Part shown: piece after piece, positions 8,141-16,800 of the stretch
Layout of the letters: each line of letters starts with the position of its first letter
Numbering within the stretch: position 1 is the first letter of the stretch
NCBI GenBank assembly: GCA_036389295.1
Contig: DASVQB010000055.1
Span: 25,564-89,563 of the forward strand
DNA length: 64,000 nt
Reading direction: 5' to 3'
Source: AC-37 sp036389295
GTDB lineage: Bacteria > Actinomycetota > Thermoleophilia > Solirubrobacterales > Thermoleophilaceae
The notes under the pieces: model-generated
What the model saw: the letters and a program-made list of their open reading frames with translations, nothing else
Told to the model about the DNA's origin: nothing
Database searches by the model: none
Translations under genes and position numbers: made by a program

Positions 8141-8557
8141 TCAGCCCCTGCGCCTGCGGACCGCGCGCCGCAGCGCGCCGCCCGCGGCGGCGAGACCGGT
8201 GCCGACCGCCGCCGCGGCGCCGGCCGCGAAGCCGGTGAACGGCAGCTCGCCGCCGCCTCCGGAGCCGCCGCCGCCGGAGCCGCCGCCTCCGGAACCGCCG
8301 CCGGAGCCTCCCCCGGACCCCCCGCCCGAGCCGCCGCCCGAGCCGACGCCCCCGTACTCCGAGCCCGGGTCGACGGCGCCATCGCCGTAGTTCGTCACGG
8401 TGCCGGACAGCGCGTCGCCGCCGCCCGGAACGGGCGTGCTGAAGCTCAGGTCCTGCCCGGCGGCGGCGCCGAGGACCGGGTGATACGCGTCGGTCATGGC
8501 GACCAGGTCGCCGAAGTCGACGACCTCCGGACGGAGATACTCGTGCGATCCGTGCAT
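8141..8557 (-). CDS. Protein with lasso-type leader, Gly/Ser linker and LPXTG sorting signal
   Basis: A 138-residue protein built from unexpected parts. Residues 7-22 (YLRPEVVDFGDLVAMT) match the lasso-peptide leader pattern YxxPxVxDxGxLxxxT, with the same Tyr-to-Thr spacing (15) as the true precursor at 13925. Residues 23-68 are a short unknown region. Residues 69-103 are almost pure Gly/Ser. Residues 105-109 are LPFTG, followed by an Ala/Gly hydrophobic helix (110-128) and an Arg-rich tail (RRAVRRRRG), which is a complete class-A type sortase signal. There is no N-terminal Sec or Tat signal peptide. It is divergent from the lasso ABC exporter gene with a 93-base shared upstream region and has a G-rich ribosome-binding site. 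Inference: leader recognised by the lasso B1/B2 proteins and product anchored on the wall. No acidic residue sits at core positions 7-9, so it is unlikely to be a lasso itself. Confidence 0.8.
   Translation of the reverse strand: MHGSHEYLRPEVVDFGDLVAMTDAYHPVLGAAAGQDLSFSTPVPGGGDALSGTVTNYGDGAVDPGSEYGGVGSGGGSGGGSGGGSGGGSGGGGSGGGGSGGGGELPFTGFAAGAAAAVGTGLAAAGGALRRAVRRRRG
8249..8353. repeat. Low-complexity Gly/Ser codon repeat
   Basis: About 105 bases coding for the GGGS/GGGGS run (residues 69-103) of the LPXTG protein. The plus strand shows repeated ccgccgccggagccgcc-like units. A flexible spacer of this kind usually lifts a wall-anchored domain away from the membrane. The repeat may vary in length between strains. 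Confidence 0.85.
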
Positions 8558-8650
8558 TTGCCCCCTGCATTAAATGTACGGAGCGGTGCAAGGTTGCGCG
8601 CCGGGCGGGCGGCCGTGGCCGATGGCTCGTGCCTGTGGTGCAATAGCGGG

Positions 8651-9357
<707 letters not shown>

Positions 9358-9361
<4 letters not shown>

Positions 9362-10197
9362 GCGGCTCGGCCGCGCGCGCGAGCGGCACCTCGGCGGCGA
9401 CGCTGGCGAGCGCCGCGGCGGCGATCTGCAAGCGCGACTTCCTGGTCTTCGCGAGCTACCGGACGCGGTTCGTGACCACCTTCTTCGCCACCGCGGTGAG
9501 CCTGACGCTGTTCTACTACGTATCACGGCTCGTGACCTCGAGCCGGTTCGGCGGGCCCGACGAGTACTACTCGTTCGTGGTGGTCGGCCTGATCATCTTC
9601 GGCGTCCTCACCTCCACGCTCTCGTCGCCGCTCGCGACCCTGCGCGCGGAGCTCCAGGCCGGCACGTTCGAGCGGATGGTCGTCTCGCCGTTCGGCCCGG
9701 TCCGCTCGGTCGCGTCGCTCCTGATCTTCCCCGTGCTCCTGGCCGTGGCGCTCGGGGTGATGTCGCTCGTCTACGCCGGGCTCGTCTTCGGCGTCGACGT
9801 GCGCTGGGAGACCCTGGGCGCCGCCCTGCCGGTGGCGCTCCTGTCGGCCGCCGCGTTCGCGCCGTTCGGGCTGCTGATGGCCTCGGCCGTCGTCCTCTTC
9901 AAGCAGACGAACGCCGGCGCGACGTTCCTCATGGCGGGCGTGTCGCTCGTGGCCGGCGTCTACTTCCCGGTCGAGCTGCTGCCGGGCTGGATCGAGTGGA
10001 CCTCCGACGTACAGCCGTTCACGCCGGCCGTGGACCTGCTCCGGAACGTCCTCGTCGGCACCCCGCTGCGCGACTCCGCCGCCCTCGACCTCGTCAAGCT
10101 CGCCGGGTTCGCCGCCGCGCTGCTGCCCGTGTCGCTGCTCGTGCTCCGCGCGGCGGTCGAGCGCAGCCGCCGGAAGGGCACGATCATCGAGTACTGA
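9358..10197 (+). CDS. ABC-2 type transporter permease (lasso locus)
   Basis: A 279-residue membrane protein with about six hydrophobic segments: for example RFVTTFFATAVSLTLFYYVS, SFVVVGLIIFGVLTSTL, LLIFPVLLAVALGVMSLVYAGLVFG, LPVALLSAAAFAPFGLLMAS and LMAGVSLVAGVYFPVELLP. The layout is that of an ABC-2 permease, including the PVELLPGWIEWTSDVQPFTPAVDLLR loop common near the end of such proteins. The GTG start at 9358 is coupled to the ATPase gene by a 4-base overlap, and the stop overlaps the PqqD-like gene by 1 base (TGATG). With the ATPase it forms the only transporter in the lasso locus. Confidence 0.9.
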
Positions 10198-10511
10198 TGG
10201 CTGACGCGGATCGGAACGAGGAGCCCATGCTCGGCGCGCGCGTGCGCGTCCCGGATCACGTCGTCTACCGCGACTTCGGCGACGAGACGGTCGTGCTCAA
10301 CCTCGACACGGGCATGTACCACGGCCTCAACCGCACGGCCGCGGCGATGCTGTCGACGATCGGCGAGAGCGCCTCGGTCGGCGCGGCCGTCGAGCGGCTG
10401 GTGGAGGAGCTGGGGCAGCCGCGCGAGGTGATCGAGCCCGACGTGCTCGGCCTCTGCAGGTCGCTGTCGGAGCGCGGCCTGATCGAGCAGGACGGCGGTG
10501 AGGGAGGCTGA
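10197..10511 (+). CDS. PqqD-like RiPP recognition element (lasso B1)
   Basis: A 104-residue protein of the PqqD/RRE family. These small winged-helix proteins bind the leader peptide and hand it to the B2 protease and cyclase. Recognisable features are the three beta-strands at DHVVYRDFGDETVVLNLDTGMYHGLNRTAAAML and the helices ASVGAAVERLVEELGQ and VLGLCRSLSERGLIEQ. The ATG at 10197 overlaps the permease stop by 1 base, and the end overlaps the kinase gene by 14 bases. Family knowledge: leader recognition depends on the YxxPxL/VxxxG box, which is present in both the 13925 precursor and the LPXTG protein at 8141. Confidence 0.9.
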   Translation: MADADRNEEPMLGARVRVPDHVVYRDFGDETVVLNLDTGMYHGLNRTAAAMLSTIGESASVGAAVERLVEELGQPREVIEPDVLGLCRSLSERGLIEQDGGEGG

Positions 10512-11523
10512 CGCGGGCGGGTCCGAGCCGCGGCGCGCGCAGGCCTTCGGACTCGACGTCGACCTGTCGTTCCCGGCCCCGGGCCTTCCGGCGGCGTCCG
10601 GTCCGCCGACCGGCAGGCGGACGCGCGTCGACCTGGTCGAGCCGGACGAGATCGACCGCGGGTGGCCGTCGGCGGGCGTCGAGCGCGTGCTCGAGGAGCG
10701 GTTCGGCGGCGGACAGCCGGAGCGCACGATCGACGCGCACCCGCAGGCCGGCTACCGGCTCCACGCCCGCCACTTCGGCCTCGCGCGCCTGTCGCCGAGC
10801 GGAGACCGGGTGCTCTGCTCGCCGCCGGACGTGGCGCCGTGGCGGTGGCAGCGGTTCCTGGTCGGGCGGGTGCTGCCGTGGGCCGCGGTGCTGCGCGGGC
10901 TCGAGGTGCTCCACGCGAGCGCGGTCACCGTCGGCGGCGGGGCGGTCGGCTTCGTGGGGCCGACCGGCGCGGGCAAGACGTCGGTGGCGATCCGGCTCGT
11001 GGCCCGCGGCGCGCGGTTCCTGACCGACGACGTGCTGGCGCTCGACCGCGACGGAGGCGGCCTGCGGGCCCATCCCGGCGCGAGCATCGCGTCGGTGCGC
11101 CCGGCCGAGCGCGAGGCGATCCCGCGCTCGACCTGGCGCGGGCTCGGCTCGGTCCTCGGGCACAGCGGGAAGACCTACCTCGCGCTGCCGCGCGAGGACA
11201 GGCCGGCTCCGCTTCGGGCGCTCTACTTCCTGCGGTCGACCGGCGGCGCGCGGATCGAGCCGATCGACCGCCCCGACCCGCGGCTGCTCCTGGCGAGCAC
11301 GTTCGTGCTCGGCGTGCGGACGCCGGAGCGGCTGCGCAACCAGCTCGACGTGTGCGCGACGCTCGTGCGGGAGGTTCCGATGTTCTCGCTGGAGGTCGGG
11401 TCCGAGACCGACGCCGAGGCGGTGGCGGCGGCGGTCGAGGAGCACGTGCGCCAGGGGGCCGGCTCCCCCGCGGCGGCCGGCGGCCGGGGGGCGCTCGCGG
11501 CACGAGACGGGGGCGCGCGATGA
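10498..11523 (+). CDS. HPr kinase-like protein of the lasso locus
   Basis: A 341-residue protein with an HprK-like P-loop, VGFVGPTGAGKTSVAIRL (about residues 150-167), followed by RFLTDDVLALDRDGGGLRAHPG as the catalytic/acidic region. Homologues are common in lasso and other RiPP loci. In the paeninodin pathway such a kinase phosphorylates a C-terminal Ser of the precursor, and here the precursor ends TFSD with a penultimate Ser. The GTG start at 10498 lies inside the PqqD-like gene and the stop overlaps the B2 gene by 4 bases. The N-terminal 140 residues have no clear motif. A phosphorylated or otherwise tailored product is inference. Confidence 0.82.
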   Translation: MREADAGGSEPRRAQAFGLDVDLSFPAPGLPAASGPPTGRRTRVDLVEPDEIDRGWPSAGVERVLEERFGGGQPERTIDAHPQAGYRLHARHFGLARLSPSGDRVLCSPPDVAPWRWQRFLVGRVLPWAAVLRGLEVLHASAVTVGGGAVGFVGPTGAGKTSVAIRLVARGARFLTDDVLALDRDGGGLRAHPGASIASVRPAEREAIPRSTWRGLGSVLGHSGKTYLALPREDRPAPLRALYFLRSTGGARIEPIDRPDPRLLLASTFVLGVRTPERLRNQLDVCATLVREVPMFSLEVGSETDAEAVAAAVEEHVRQGAGSPAAAGGRGALAARDGGAR

Positions 11524-11948
11524 GCGCCGCGACCGACCTCTCGTCGGGGCCGCGGCTCGCCCCCGGCGCGAAGCTCGCGCTCGCCGGGGAGGTGCTCGCC
11601 TCCTACGCGCGCGTCCGCTGGCGGCTGCGCGGCGCGAAGCTCCCCGAGGTGCTCGCCGACCTGCGCGCCGCCCCGCCGCGCCGCCCCGGCCTGTCCGACG
11701 CGGTCGCTGGCGGCCGCCGGCTCGGCCGCGTCGTGAGCCGCACGCTCGCGCTCGTCCCCGCCGACTCGCGCTGCCTCGTCCAGTCGCTGACCTTGACGCG
11801 GATGCTGGCCAGCCGGGGGGTCGAGTCGCGGCTCGTGATCGGGGTGCGCCCGGGCGAGCGCTTCGCCGCGCACGCGTGGGTCGAGCACGACGGCATGCCC
11901 CTCCTGCCGACCGGAGGGGACCGGTTCGACGAGCTGCTGACGCTCTGA
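11520..11948 (+). CDS. Lasso peptide B2 protein (transglutaminase-like Cys protease)
   Basis: A 142-residue leader peptidase of the lasso B2 family, which cleaves the precursor two residues after the conserved Thr. The catalytic Cys is in DSRCLVQSLTLTRML, the His in FAAHAWVEHDG and the Asp in the TGGDRFDELLTL end, in the usual order. It starts with ATG at 11520, overlapping the kinase stop (ATGA), and its 3' end overlaps the cyclase gene. Length and motif order match stand-alone B2 proteins of actinobacteria, where B1 and B2 are separate genes. Confidence 0.92.
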   Translation: MSAATDLSSGPRLAPGAKLALAGEVLASYARVRWRLRGAKLPEVLADLRAAPPRRPGLSDAVAGGRRLGRVVSRTLALVPADSRCLVQSLTLTRMLASRGVESRLVIGVRPGERFAAHAWVEHDGMPLLPTGGDRFDELLTL

Positions 11949-13762
11949 GCGCGGGCCCCGTCGAGCTCGCCGGCCGCTACGGGCCGGGCGGCGGCGCCGC
12001 GGGCCGGCCGCTCGAGGAGGCGCTCTCGCGCGGGCCGGCGGAGGGCTCGGCTCCCGGCGGGGGCGCGGCGCCGGCGGGGCGGGTCGACCTCGGCCCGCTC
12101 GCGGCAGCGTGGACCGCCGGCGTGCGGGTCGCGCGCGAGCCCGTGCTCTGCCTCGTCGACGGGCGCGTCCGCACCGGGCGGCTCGCCGACTGGCTCGGGC
12201 TCGACCCGGCGGCGCCGCCCGCGCGGCTCGTCGCCGAGGGCTACGCCGTCTGCGGCGAGGCGGTCGTCGGGCGGCTCGACGGCGAGTTCGCGCTGCTCCT
12301 CTGGGACGCCGGGGCGCGCCGCGGCCTGCTCGCCCGCGACCGGCTCGGCGCGCGGCCCGTCTTCCTCGCCGAGCACCGCGGCGCGCTGCTGTTCGCCTCC
12401 GAGGTCCGCAATCTCCTCGCGCTGCTCCCCTCGCGCCCGCCTCCGGACCGGGCGGCGATGGCGCGCTGGCTCGCGCGCGCCGGCGTGCCCGAGGACGGCG
12501 CGACCCTCTACGCGGGGATGCGCGCCCTGCCCGGCGGCGCGACGCTCCGGCTGGCCGGAGGGCGCTGGGAGGCGGTCCGCGCGTGGCGGCCGCGCCTCCG
12601 CCCGGCCCTCGACGTGGACGCGGCCGAGGCGGCCGCGGAGGTCCGGCGCTCGCTCGGCGCGGCCGTCGGGCGGGCGCTCGAGGGGGCGGAGCGGCCCGCG
12701 GTGCTCCTGAGCGGCGGGCTCGACTCGGCGGCGGTGGCGGCCGCCTCCCGCGACGCGGGCGCCGCGCCGGTCGCGTACTCGGGCGTCTTCCCGGCGCGTC
12801 CGGAGGTCGACGAGTCGGACCGGCTGCGCCGCGTCCGCGACCGGCTCGGGCTCGCCGGGATCGAGGCCGAGCTGGGCGGCGGGAGCGCGCTCGCCGGCGC
12901 GGTCGAGTTCACGCGCGCGTGGGAGCTGCCGCCGGTGTCGCCCAACCGGTTCGTGTGGGCGCCGCTCCTTCGCCGCGCCGCGGACGACGGCGTCGACGTC
13001 GTGCTCGACGGCGAGGGCGGCGACGAGCTGCTCGGGTGCGCCGCCTACCTCGTCGCGGACCGCCTGCGGGCCGGGCGCCCGATCGCCGCCGTCCGGACCG
13101 CGCGCCGGCTGCCCGGCATGGGCGCCCGGCCGAGGCCGCGCTGGGTCGGGCGCGCCCTGCTCACCTACGGCGCTCGCGGCCTCCTGCCGCCGGGCCTGCA
13201 CGAGCGGATGCGGGCCGCCCGCCGCCGCGGCGGCGGCGGCCCCGGCTGGCTGGCGCAGCCCGTGCGGGACTCGCGCTGGGCCTGGAAGCGCCGGCCGGGA
13301 CCGCGGTGGTGGGCGCACCTCTCCCACGTCCTCGTCGCCGACCCGCTGGGCGCGACCGACCAGCGCCGTCGCGAGGCGGCGCTCCACGGCCTCGACCTCC
13401 GGCACCCGCTGCGCGACCCGGAGCTGATCGACCTCGTGCTCTCGCTGCCGCCCGAGCTGGCCTTCGACCCCGACCTCGACCGCCCGCTCCTGCGCCGGGC
13501 GCTGGCCGGGGAGCTGCCGGACGACGTCCTGCGCGACACGCGAAAGCCGTTCTTCGACGCGCTGCTGCGGGACGCGCTGTCCGGGCCGGACGCGGACGCG
13601 CTGCGCGCGCTGGTCGCCGAGCCGCCCGCGGAGCTCGCCGCGCTGCTGCGCCCGGGCGCGGCGGCCGCGCTGCTCGACCCGGCCGCCCGGCCGGCCTCGT
13701 GGGCCCTCGACGCCTGGCGGGTCGCCACGCTCGCGATCTGGCTGCGCCACCAGGAGGCGTGA
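11876..13762 (+). CDS. Lasso macrolactam synthetase (asparagine synthetase-like)
   Basis: A protein of about 605-628 residues related to asparagine synthetase B. It activates the side-chain acid of the core peptide with ATP and closes the lasso ring. The N-terminal part resembles the Ntn amidotransferase fold (LARDRLGARPVFLAEH, LLFASEVRNLLAL). The C-terminal synthetase domain has the PP-loop LLSGGLDSAAVAAAS, then VLDGEGGDELLGCAAYLV and RDTRKPFFDALLRD. The start is uncertain. The only GTG/ATG/TTG upstream of the conserved region is the GTG at 11876, 73 bases inside the B2 gene; a CTG at 11945 would give the 4-base overlap seen elsewhere in this operon and begins just before VELAGRYGP. Confidence 0.88.
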   Translation: MGRARRHAPPADRRGPVRRAADALSAGPVELAGRYGPGGGAAGRPLEEALSRGPAEGSAPGGGAAPAGRVDLGPLAAAWTAGVRVAREPVLCLVDGRVRTGRLADWLGLDPAAPPARLVAEGYAVCGEAVVGRLDGEFALLLWDAGARRGLLARDRLGARPVFLAEHRGALLFASEVRNLLALLPSRPPPDRAAMARWLARAGVPEDGATLYAGMRALPGGATLRLAGGRWEAVRAWRPRLRPALDVDAAEAAAEVRRSLGAAVGRALEGAERPAVLLSGGLDSAAVAAASRDAGAAPVAYSGVFPARPEVDESDRLRRVRDRLGLAGIEAELGGGSALAGAVEFTRAWELPPVSPNRFVWAPLLRRAADDGVDVVLDGEGGDELLGCAAYLVADRLRAGRPIAAVRTARRLPGMGARPRPRWVGRALLTYGARGLLPPGLHERMRAARRRGGGGPGWLAQPVRDSRWAWKRRPGPRWWAHLSHVLVADPLGATDQRRREAALHGLDLRHPLRDPELIDLVLSLPPELAFDPDLDRPLLRRALAGELPDDVLRDTRKPFFDALLRDALSGPDADALRALVAEPPAELAALLRPGAAAALLDPAARPASWALDAWRVATLAIWLRHQEA

Positions 13763-13814
13763 GCCGCTCGCCGGCCGCCGCCCCCGCGAACCGCTCGCCT
13801 CCGCACGCCGCGCG

Positions 13815-13867
13815 TGAACCGGATCGCGCTCCCCCGCGTATGACGGTTCAGCTTGAACTGGATCCCG
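13815..13867. promoter_or_regulatory. Repeated TGAAC half-sites, possible operator of the lasso precursor
   Basis: A direct repeat, TGAACCGGATCGCG (13815-13828) and TGAACTGGATCCCG (13854-13867), matches at 12 of 14 positions and is offset by 39 bases. The second copy is also part of an inverted repeat, GTTCA-GCT-TGAAC (13846-13858), overlapping the -35 box, and GGATCC occurs twice in the -35/-10 spacer. The layout suggests a protein-binding site controlling the precursor promoter. No regulator gene is visible inside the lasso locus. Confidence 0.4.
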
Positions 13868-13881
13868 CGGATCCCTATATT
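13853..13881 (+). promoter_or_regulatory. Sigma70-type promoter of the lasso precursor gene
   Basis: TTGAAC at 13853-13858 and TATATT at 13876-13881 are separated by exactly 17 bases, close to the sigma70 consensus and conspicuous in this GC-rich DNA. It would start transcription near 13888, giving a leader of about 37 nt before the precursor ATG at 13925. A separate strong promoter for the precursor, apart from the biosynthetic genes, is common in RiPP loci. Confidence 0.7.
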
Positions 13882-13924
13882 TCGGTCCAGCAAAGGGGGG
13901 GCGATCTCCCATGGAGGAGGTGTG

Positions 13925-14059
13925 ATGACCTACGAGAAGCCCGAGGTGCTCGACTACGGCACCCTGACGAGCCTGACCGCCGGCCAGCAGGACGGCAACT
14001 TCACCGACCGCGACTTCCCGGTCAACACTCCAAGGGACGAGCTCACCTTCTCCGACTAG
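13925..14059 (+). CDS. Lasso peptide precursor (A peptide)
   Basis: A 44-residue precursor. The leader is MTYEKPEVLDYGTLTSLTA (1-19), with the canonical YxxPxVxDxGxLxxxT and Thr at -2. The core begins with Gly20 and runs 25 residues. Its first nine, GQQDGNFTD, place an Asp at core position 9, which predicts a nine-member ring closed between the Gly1 amine and Asp9. The tail of 16 residues ends TFSD. There are no Cys residues, so this would be a class II lasso without disulfides. A strong ribosome-binding site (GGAGGAGG, 13913-13920) precedes the ATG. The gene sits between the cyclase and the nucleotidyltransferase and has its own promoter. Confidence 0.9.
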   Translation: MTYEKPEVLDYGTLTSLTAGQQDGNFTDRDFPVNTPRDELTFSD

Positions 14060-14075
14060 CAGCGGGGCCGGGCCG

Positions 14076-15209
14076 ATGGTCCGGGGGCGCCGCACGGACG
14101 CGGCGCTGGAGCCGATCTACCTCCTCGCCGGGTGCGAGGCGCGCCGCCGTGCGCTGCGCGAGCGGTCGCGCGCCGTGCTGGCGACCGCCGACTTCCGCGC
14201 GCTCGCGGCCAGCCTGGCCGCCCGCCGCCTGCTGTCGCTGATCGGCACGCGTGCGCTCGAGGCCGCCGGCGACCTCTGCCCGCCCGACTTCCGGGAGGCG
14301 GTCGAGCACTCGCGCCGCGAGGACCGCGCGCGCGGGCTCGCGGTCGAGGCGGCGACGCGCCGGGTGGCGGCTCGGCTCGAGGAGCGCGGCATCCGCGCCC
14401 TCCCGCTCAAGGGACCGCTGCTGGCGATCGAGGCGCACGGCGACTTCGGGCTGCGCGGCACGAGCGACGTCGACGTGCTCGTCCCGCCGTCGCGGCTCGC
14501 CGAGGCCGCCGAGCTCCTCGCCGACGAGCAGTTCCGCGAGCCGCGCGACCCGCTCCGCCCGAACGGGCTGCCCGACCTCCACCTCGCGCTGCGCGGCCCG
14601 GACACGCCCTCGGTCGAGCTCCACTGGCGCGTCCACTGGTATGAGGAGGCCTTCTCGGGCGACATGCTGGAGCGGGCGGTGCGCGGCCCGGACGGCCTGC
14701 TGCGCGCGCAGCCGGACGACCTGGCGGCGTCGCTCCTCCTCTACTACGCCCGCGACGGCTTCCACGGCGTCCGGCACGCGGCCGACCTCGCCGCGTGGTG
14801 GGACCGCCACGGGGACGACCTGCCGCCGCGCTTCCTGGAGGGCCACGCGCGCCGCTACCCGGAGCTCGCGCCGGCGCTCACCGCCTCGGCGACGGTGCTC
14901 GAGCACGTGACCGGCACCCCAGCTCGCGAGTGGCTCGGCGACGCGGCCGTGCGGGGCCGGCGGCGGGTCGAGCTCGCCGAGCGGCTCGCGGACTGGGCCC
15001 AGCAGGGCGACCGCGACCAGCTCGCGGCCAACATCTCGCTGGTGGACGGGCTGCTGGGGCCGCGCGGCTCGGCCCGCGCGTTCGTGCGGAGGGAGCTCGG
15101 ACCGCGCTCGGACGAGCCCGCCGGCCACGCCGCCAAGGTCCTCGCCCGCTACGCGATCGCCCTGTGGCGGGTGCGCGGCGGGCGGCGCTGGTCGCCCGCG
15201 CCGGGGTAG
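14076..15209 (+). CDS. Nucleotidyltransferase-family protein of the lasso locus
   Basis: A 377-residue protein with the nucleotidyltransferase core IRALPLKGPLLAIEAHGDFGLRGTSDVDVLVP, in which GTSDVDVLV is the G[S/T]xxDxD metal site and the preceding Lys-Gly-Pro is typical of the family found in lasso and other RiPP clusters. Further on, VELHWRVHWYEEAF and LLLYYARDGFHGVRHAADLAAWW continue the conserved region. It starts 17 bases after the precursor stop and shares its transcript. Similar genes, with kinase genes, occur in lasso loci of other phyla, where they may modify the peptide by nucleotidyl transfer. No reaction is assigned here. Confidence 0.82.
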   Translation: MVRGRRTDAALEPIYLLAGCEARRRALRERSRAVLATADFRALAASLAARRLLSLIGTRALEAAGDLCPPDFREAVEHSRREDRARGLAVEAATRRVAARLEERGIRALPLKGPLLAIEAHGDFGLRGTSDVDVLVPPSRLAEAAELLADEQFREPRDPLRPNGLPDLHLALRGPDTPSVELHWRVHWYEEAFSGDMLERAVRGPDGLLRAQPDDLAASLLLYYARDGFHGVRHAADLAAWWDRHGDDLPPRFLEGHARRYPELAPALTASATVLEHVTGTPAREWLGDAAVRGRRRVELAERLADWAQQGDRDQLAANISLVDGLLGPRGSARAFVRRELGPRSDEPAGHAAKVLARYAIALWRVRGGRRWSPAPG

Positions 15210-15239
15210 CGCGCCCCGCCCCGTCGCCGCCCGGCGCGG

Positions 15240-16652
15240 TCAGTCCCGGTCCGGGTCGTACTCGCACCCGCGGCCGCGCGGCTGGGCCAGGACCTGGAGC
15301 CGGCGCCACGGGAAGTTCCGGAGCGCGCCGACGCCGTCGGGCGAGCGACCCTCGAAGATCTCGTCGTACGGGTTCCATCCGAGCGGCGTCGGGTCCTCGG
15401 CGTAGAAGCCGACGTCGCTCGAGGACTCGCGGACGACCATCCCGTAACGCTGGACGGCGGTCGCCACGGTCAGCGCGTAGCGCGACAGCGGGTGACGCGG
15501 GTCGCGCGCGTAGGCGCGCAGGTCGAGCCGGGGCGGGAGGCGGAGCCGCAGGCCGGCCGGGATCGAGCTGCGCGAGCGGCTCGAGTGCTCGGGGTCGGTG
15601 CGCTGGGCCGGCCAGCACCAGCCGTCGCGGCCGCGGCCGGCCAGGACGGCGAAGTCGACCGCGTGCTCGATCGACCCGCGCCGGAGCTCCTCGATCCGCT
15701 GCATGCCCGCCAGCAGGCCGATCGAGGTGGCGGACGCTCCGAACTGCGGGCCGGGAGGGTCCGTGAAGTGGCCCTCGCTGCGGGACACGTGCGGCATCCG
15801 CCCGCCGTAGCGGGCGCGCCAGGCGCCGAGCAGGGGATCGCGGACGAGGCCCCAGAACTCCCACAGGGTGTCGGTGGACGGCTGCCAGACGACGAGGTTC
15901 TGGTCGGTGCCGGCCGCGGGACGGGCGTCCGGGGGCAGCGGGACCTCGTCCCACTGGGCCTGGAGGTCGGGGCGGGTGCCGGGCGCCGCGACCCGGACGG
16001 TCGGCTGGTCGCGCGGCACGGTGTAGACCGGCGAGCTGTACGAGGCGGTGCCGACGCCCGCGCCGCGGCGCTCGCTGCGGATCTGGGCGCGCAGCTCGGC
16101 CACGAGCGCCGGCGAGTCGCGCGCGATCGGGGCGCGCTTCGACAGCCGCGCGTTGCGCCAGCCGGCCGGCGAGAACGGCTGGCCGACCGCGGTGACGGTG
16201 TCGACCCACACGCTGCGCGCGCAGAAGGCGCCGCCCGCCGTGTTGACCGCGACCGCGACCCGGTGCCGCCCCGCCGGGATCGACATGCGAGCGCCGGGCT
16301 CGCCGTAGCCGCCCGTGCTCACGTCGGCGACGAGCCGCTCGACGCCGTCGACCGACACCGACACCTGCGGCGGCCCGAAGCAGTCCTCCCCGCGCAGGCG
16401 CACGAAGAGGTGGGTGGTGGACTGGGGGACCGCGATCTCGCCCTCGGCGGCGCCCGACGAGATTCGGAGCGCCCTCCCGCCGGACGCGTCCCCGTCGAGC
16501 TCGACGGCCCCGTCGCCGCCGAGCGCGAGCGTCAGGGCCTCGCCCTCGACCGTGGCGTCGGCGGCGAGGGCGGGCGCCGGGGCGAGCGCGCAGGCGGCGA
16601 GGGCCGCGGCGACGGCGACGAGGCTGCGGGTCGACGTGGTGCGCTCCCCCAC
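15240..16652 (-). CDS. Secreted protein with carbohydrate-binding-like domain, paralogue A
   Basis: A 470-residue exported protein of unknown function. The GTG at 16652 gives a signal peptide (VAVAAALAACALAPAPALA / ADATVEGEA). Residues ~32-150 look like a beta-sandwich carbohydrate-binding module (VPQSTTHLFVRLRGEDCFG, ISIPAGRHRVAVAVN-like, VWVDTVTAVGQPFSP). The second half carries DQNLVVWQPSTDTLWEFWGL, YGGRMPHVSRSEGHF, FGASATSIGLLAGMQRIEELR and HAVDFAV, a pattern shared closely with the protein at 22843-24285. Trp-rich GWCWPAQRTD and HPLSRYAL segments recur in both. It meets the lasso nucleotidyltransferase gene tail to tail. The family name is not recognised; a surface polysaccharide-binding or -degrading role is a guess. 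Confidence 0.82.
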   Translation of the reverse strand: MGERTTSTRSLVAVAAALAACALAPAPALAADATVEGEALTLALGGDGAVELDGDASGGRALRISSGAAEGEIAVPQSTTHLFVRLRGEDCFGPPQVSVSVDGVERLVADVSTGGYGEPGARMSIPAGRHRVAVAVNTAGGAFCARSVWVDTVTAVGQPFSPAGWRNARLSKRAPIARDSPALVAELRAQIRSERRGAGVGTASYSSPVYTVPRDQPTVRVAAPGTRPDLQAQWDEVPLPPDARPAAGTDQNLVVWQPSTDTLWEFWGLVRDPLLGAWRARYGGRMPHVSRSEGHFTDPPGPQFGASATSIGLLAGMQRIEELRRGSIEHAVDFAVLAGRGRDGWCWPAQRTDPEHSSRSRSSIPAGLRLRLPPRLDLRAYARDPRHPLSRYALTVATAVQRYGMVVRESSSDVGFYAEDPTPLGWNPYDEIFEGRSPDGVGALRNFPWRRLQVLAQPRGRGCEYDPDRD

Positions 16653-16800
16653 GCCGTGATCGTTGCACGACGCCGGCGCCGCCGCCACGGGTCGGCCGCC
16701 GCGAGCCGCGCGCCGCGCTCCCCGGCGAGCCGCGGGCCGCGGCCGGGCTCCCCGCGCCGGGCGCTCCCCCGGTATCGTCCGCCTCGGGAGGGGAACGGCC

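Noticed and set aside
8141..8557. The LPXTG protein as a second lasso peptide.
   Set aside because: After Thr-x the core would start Ala-Tyr-His-Pro and has no Asp or Glu at positions 7-9, so no ring can form; the following Gly/Ser linker and sorting signal point elsewhere.
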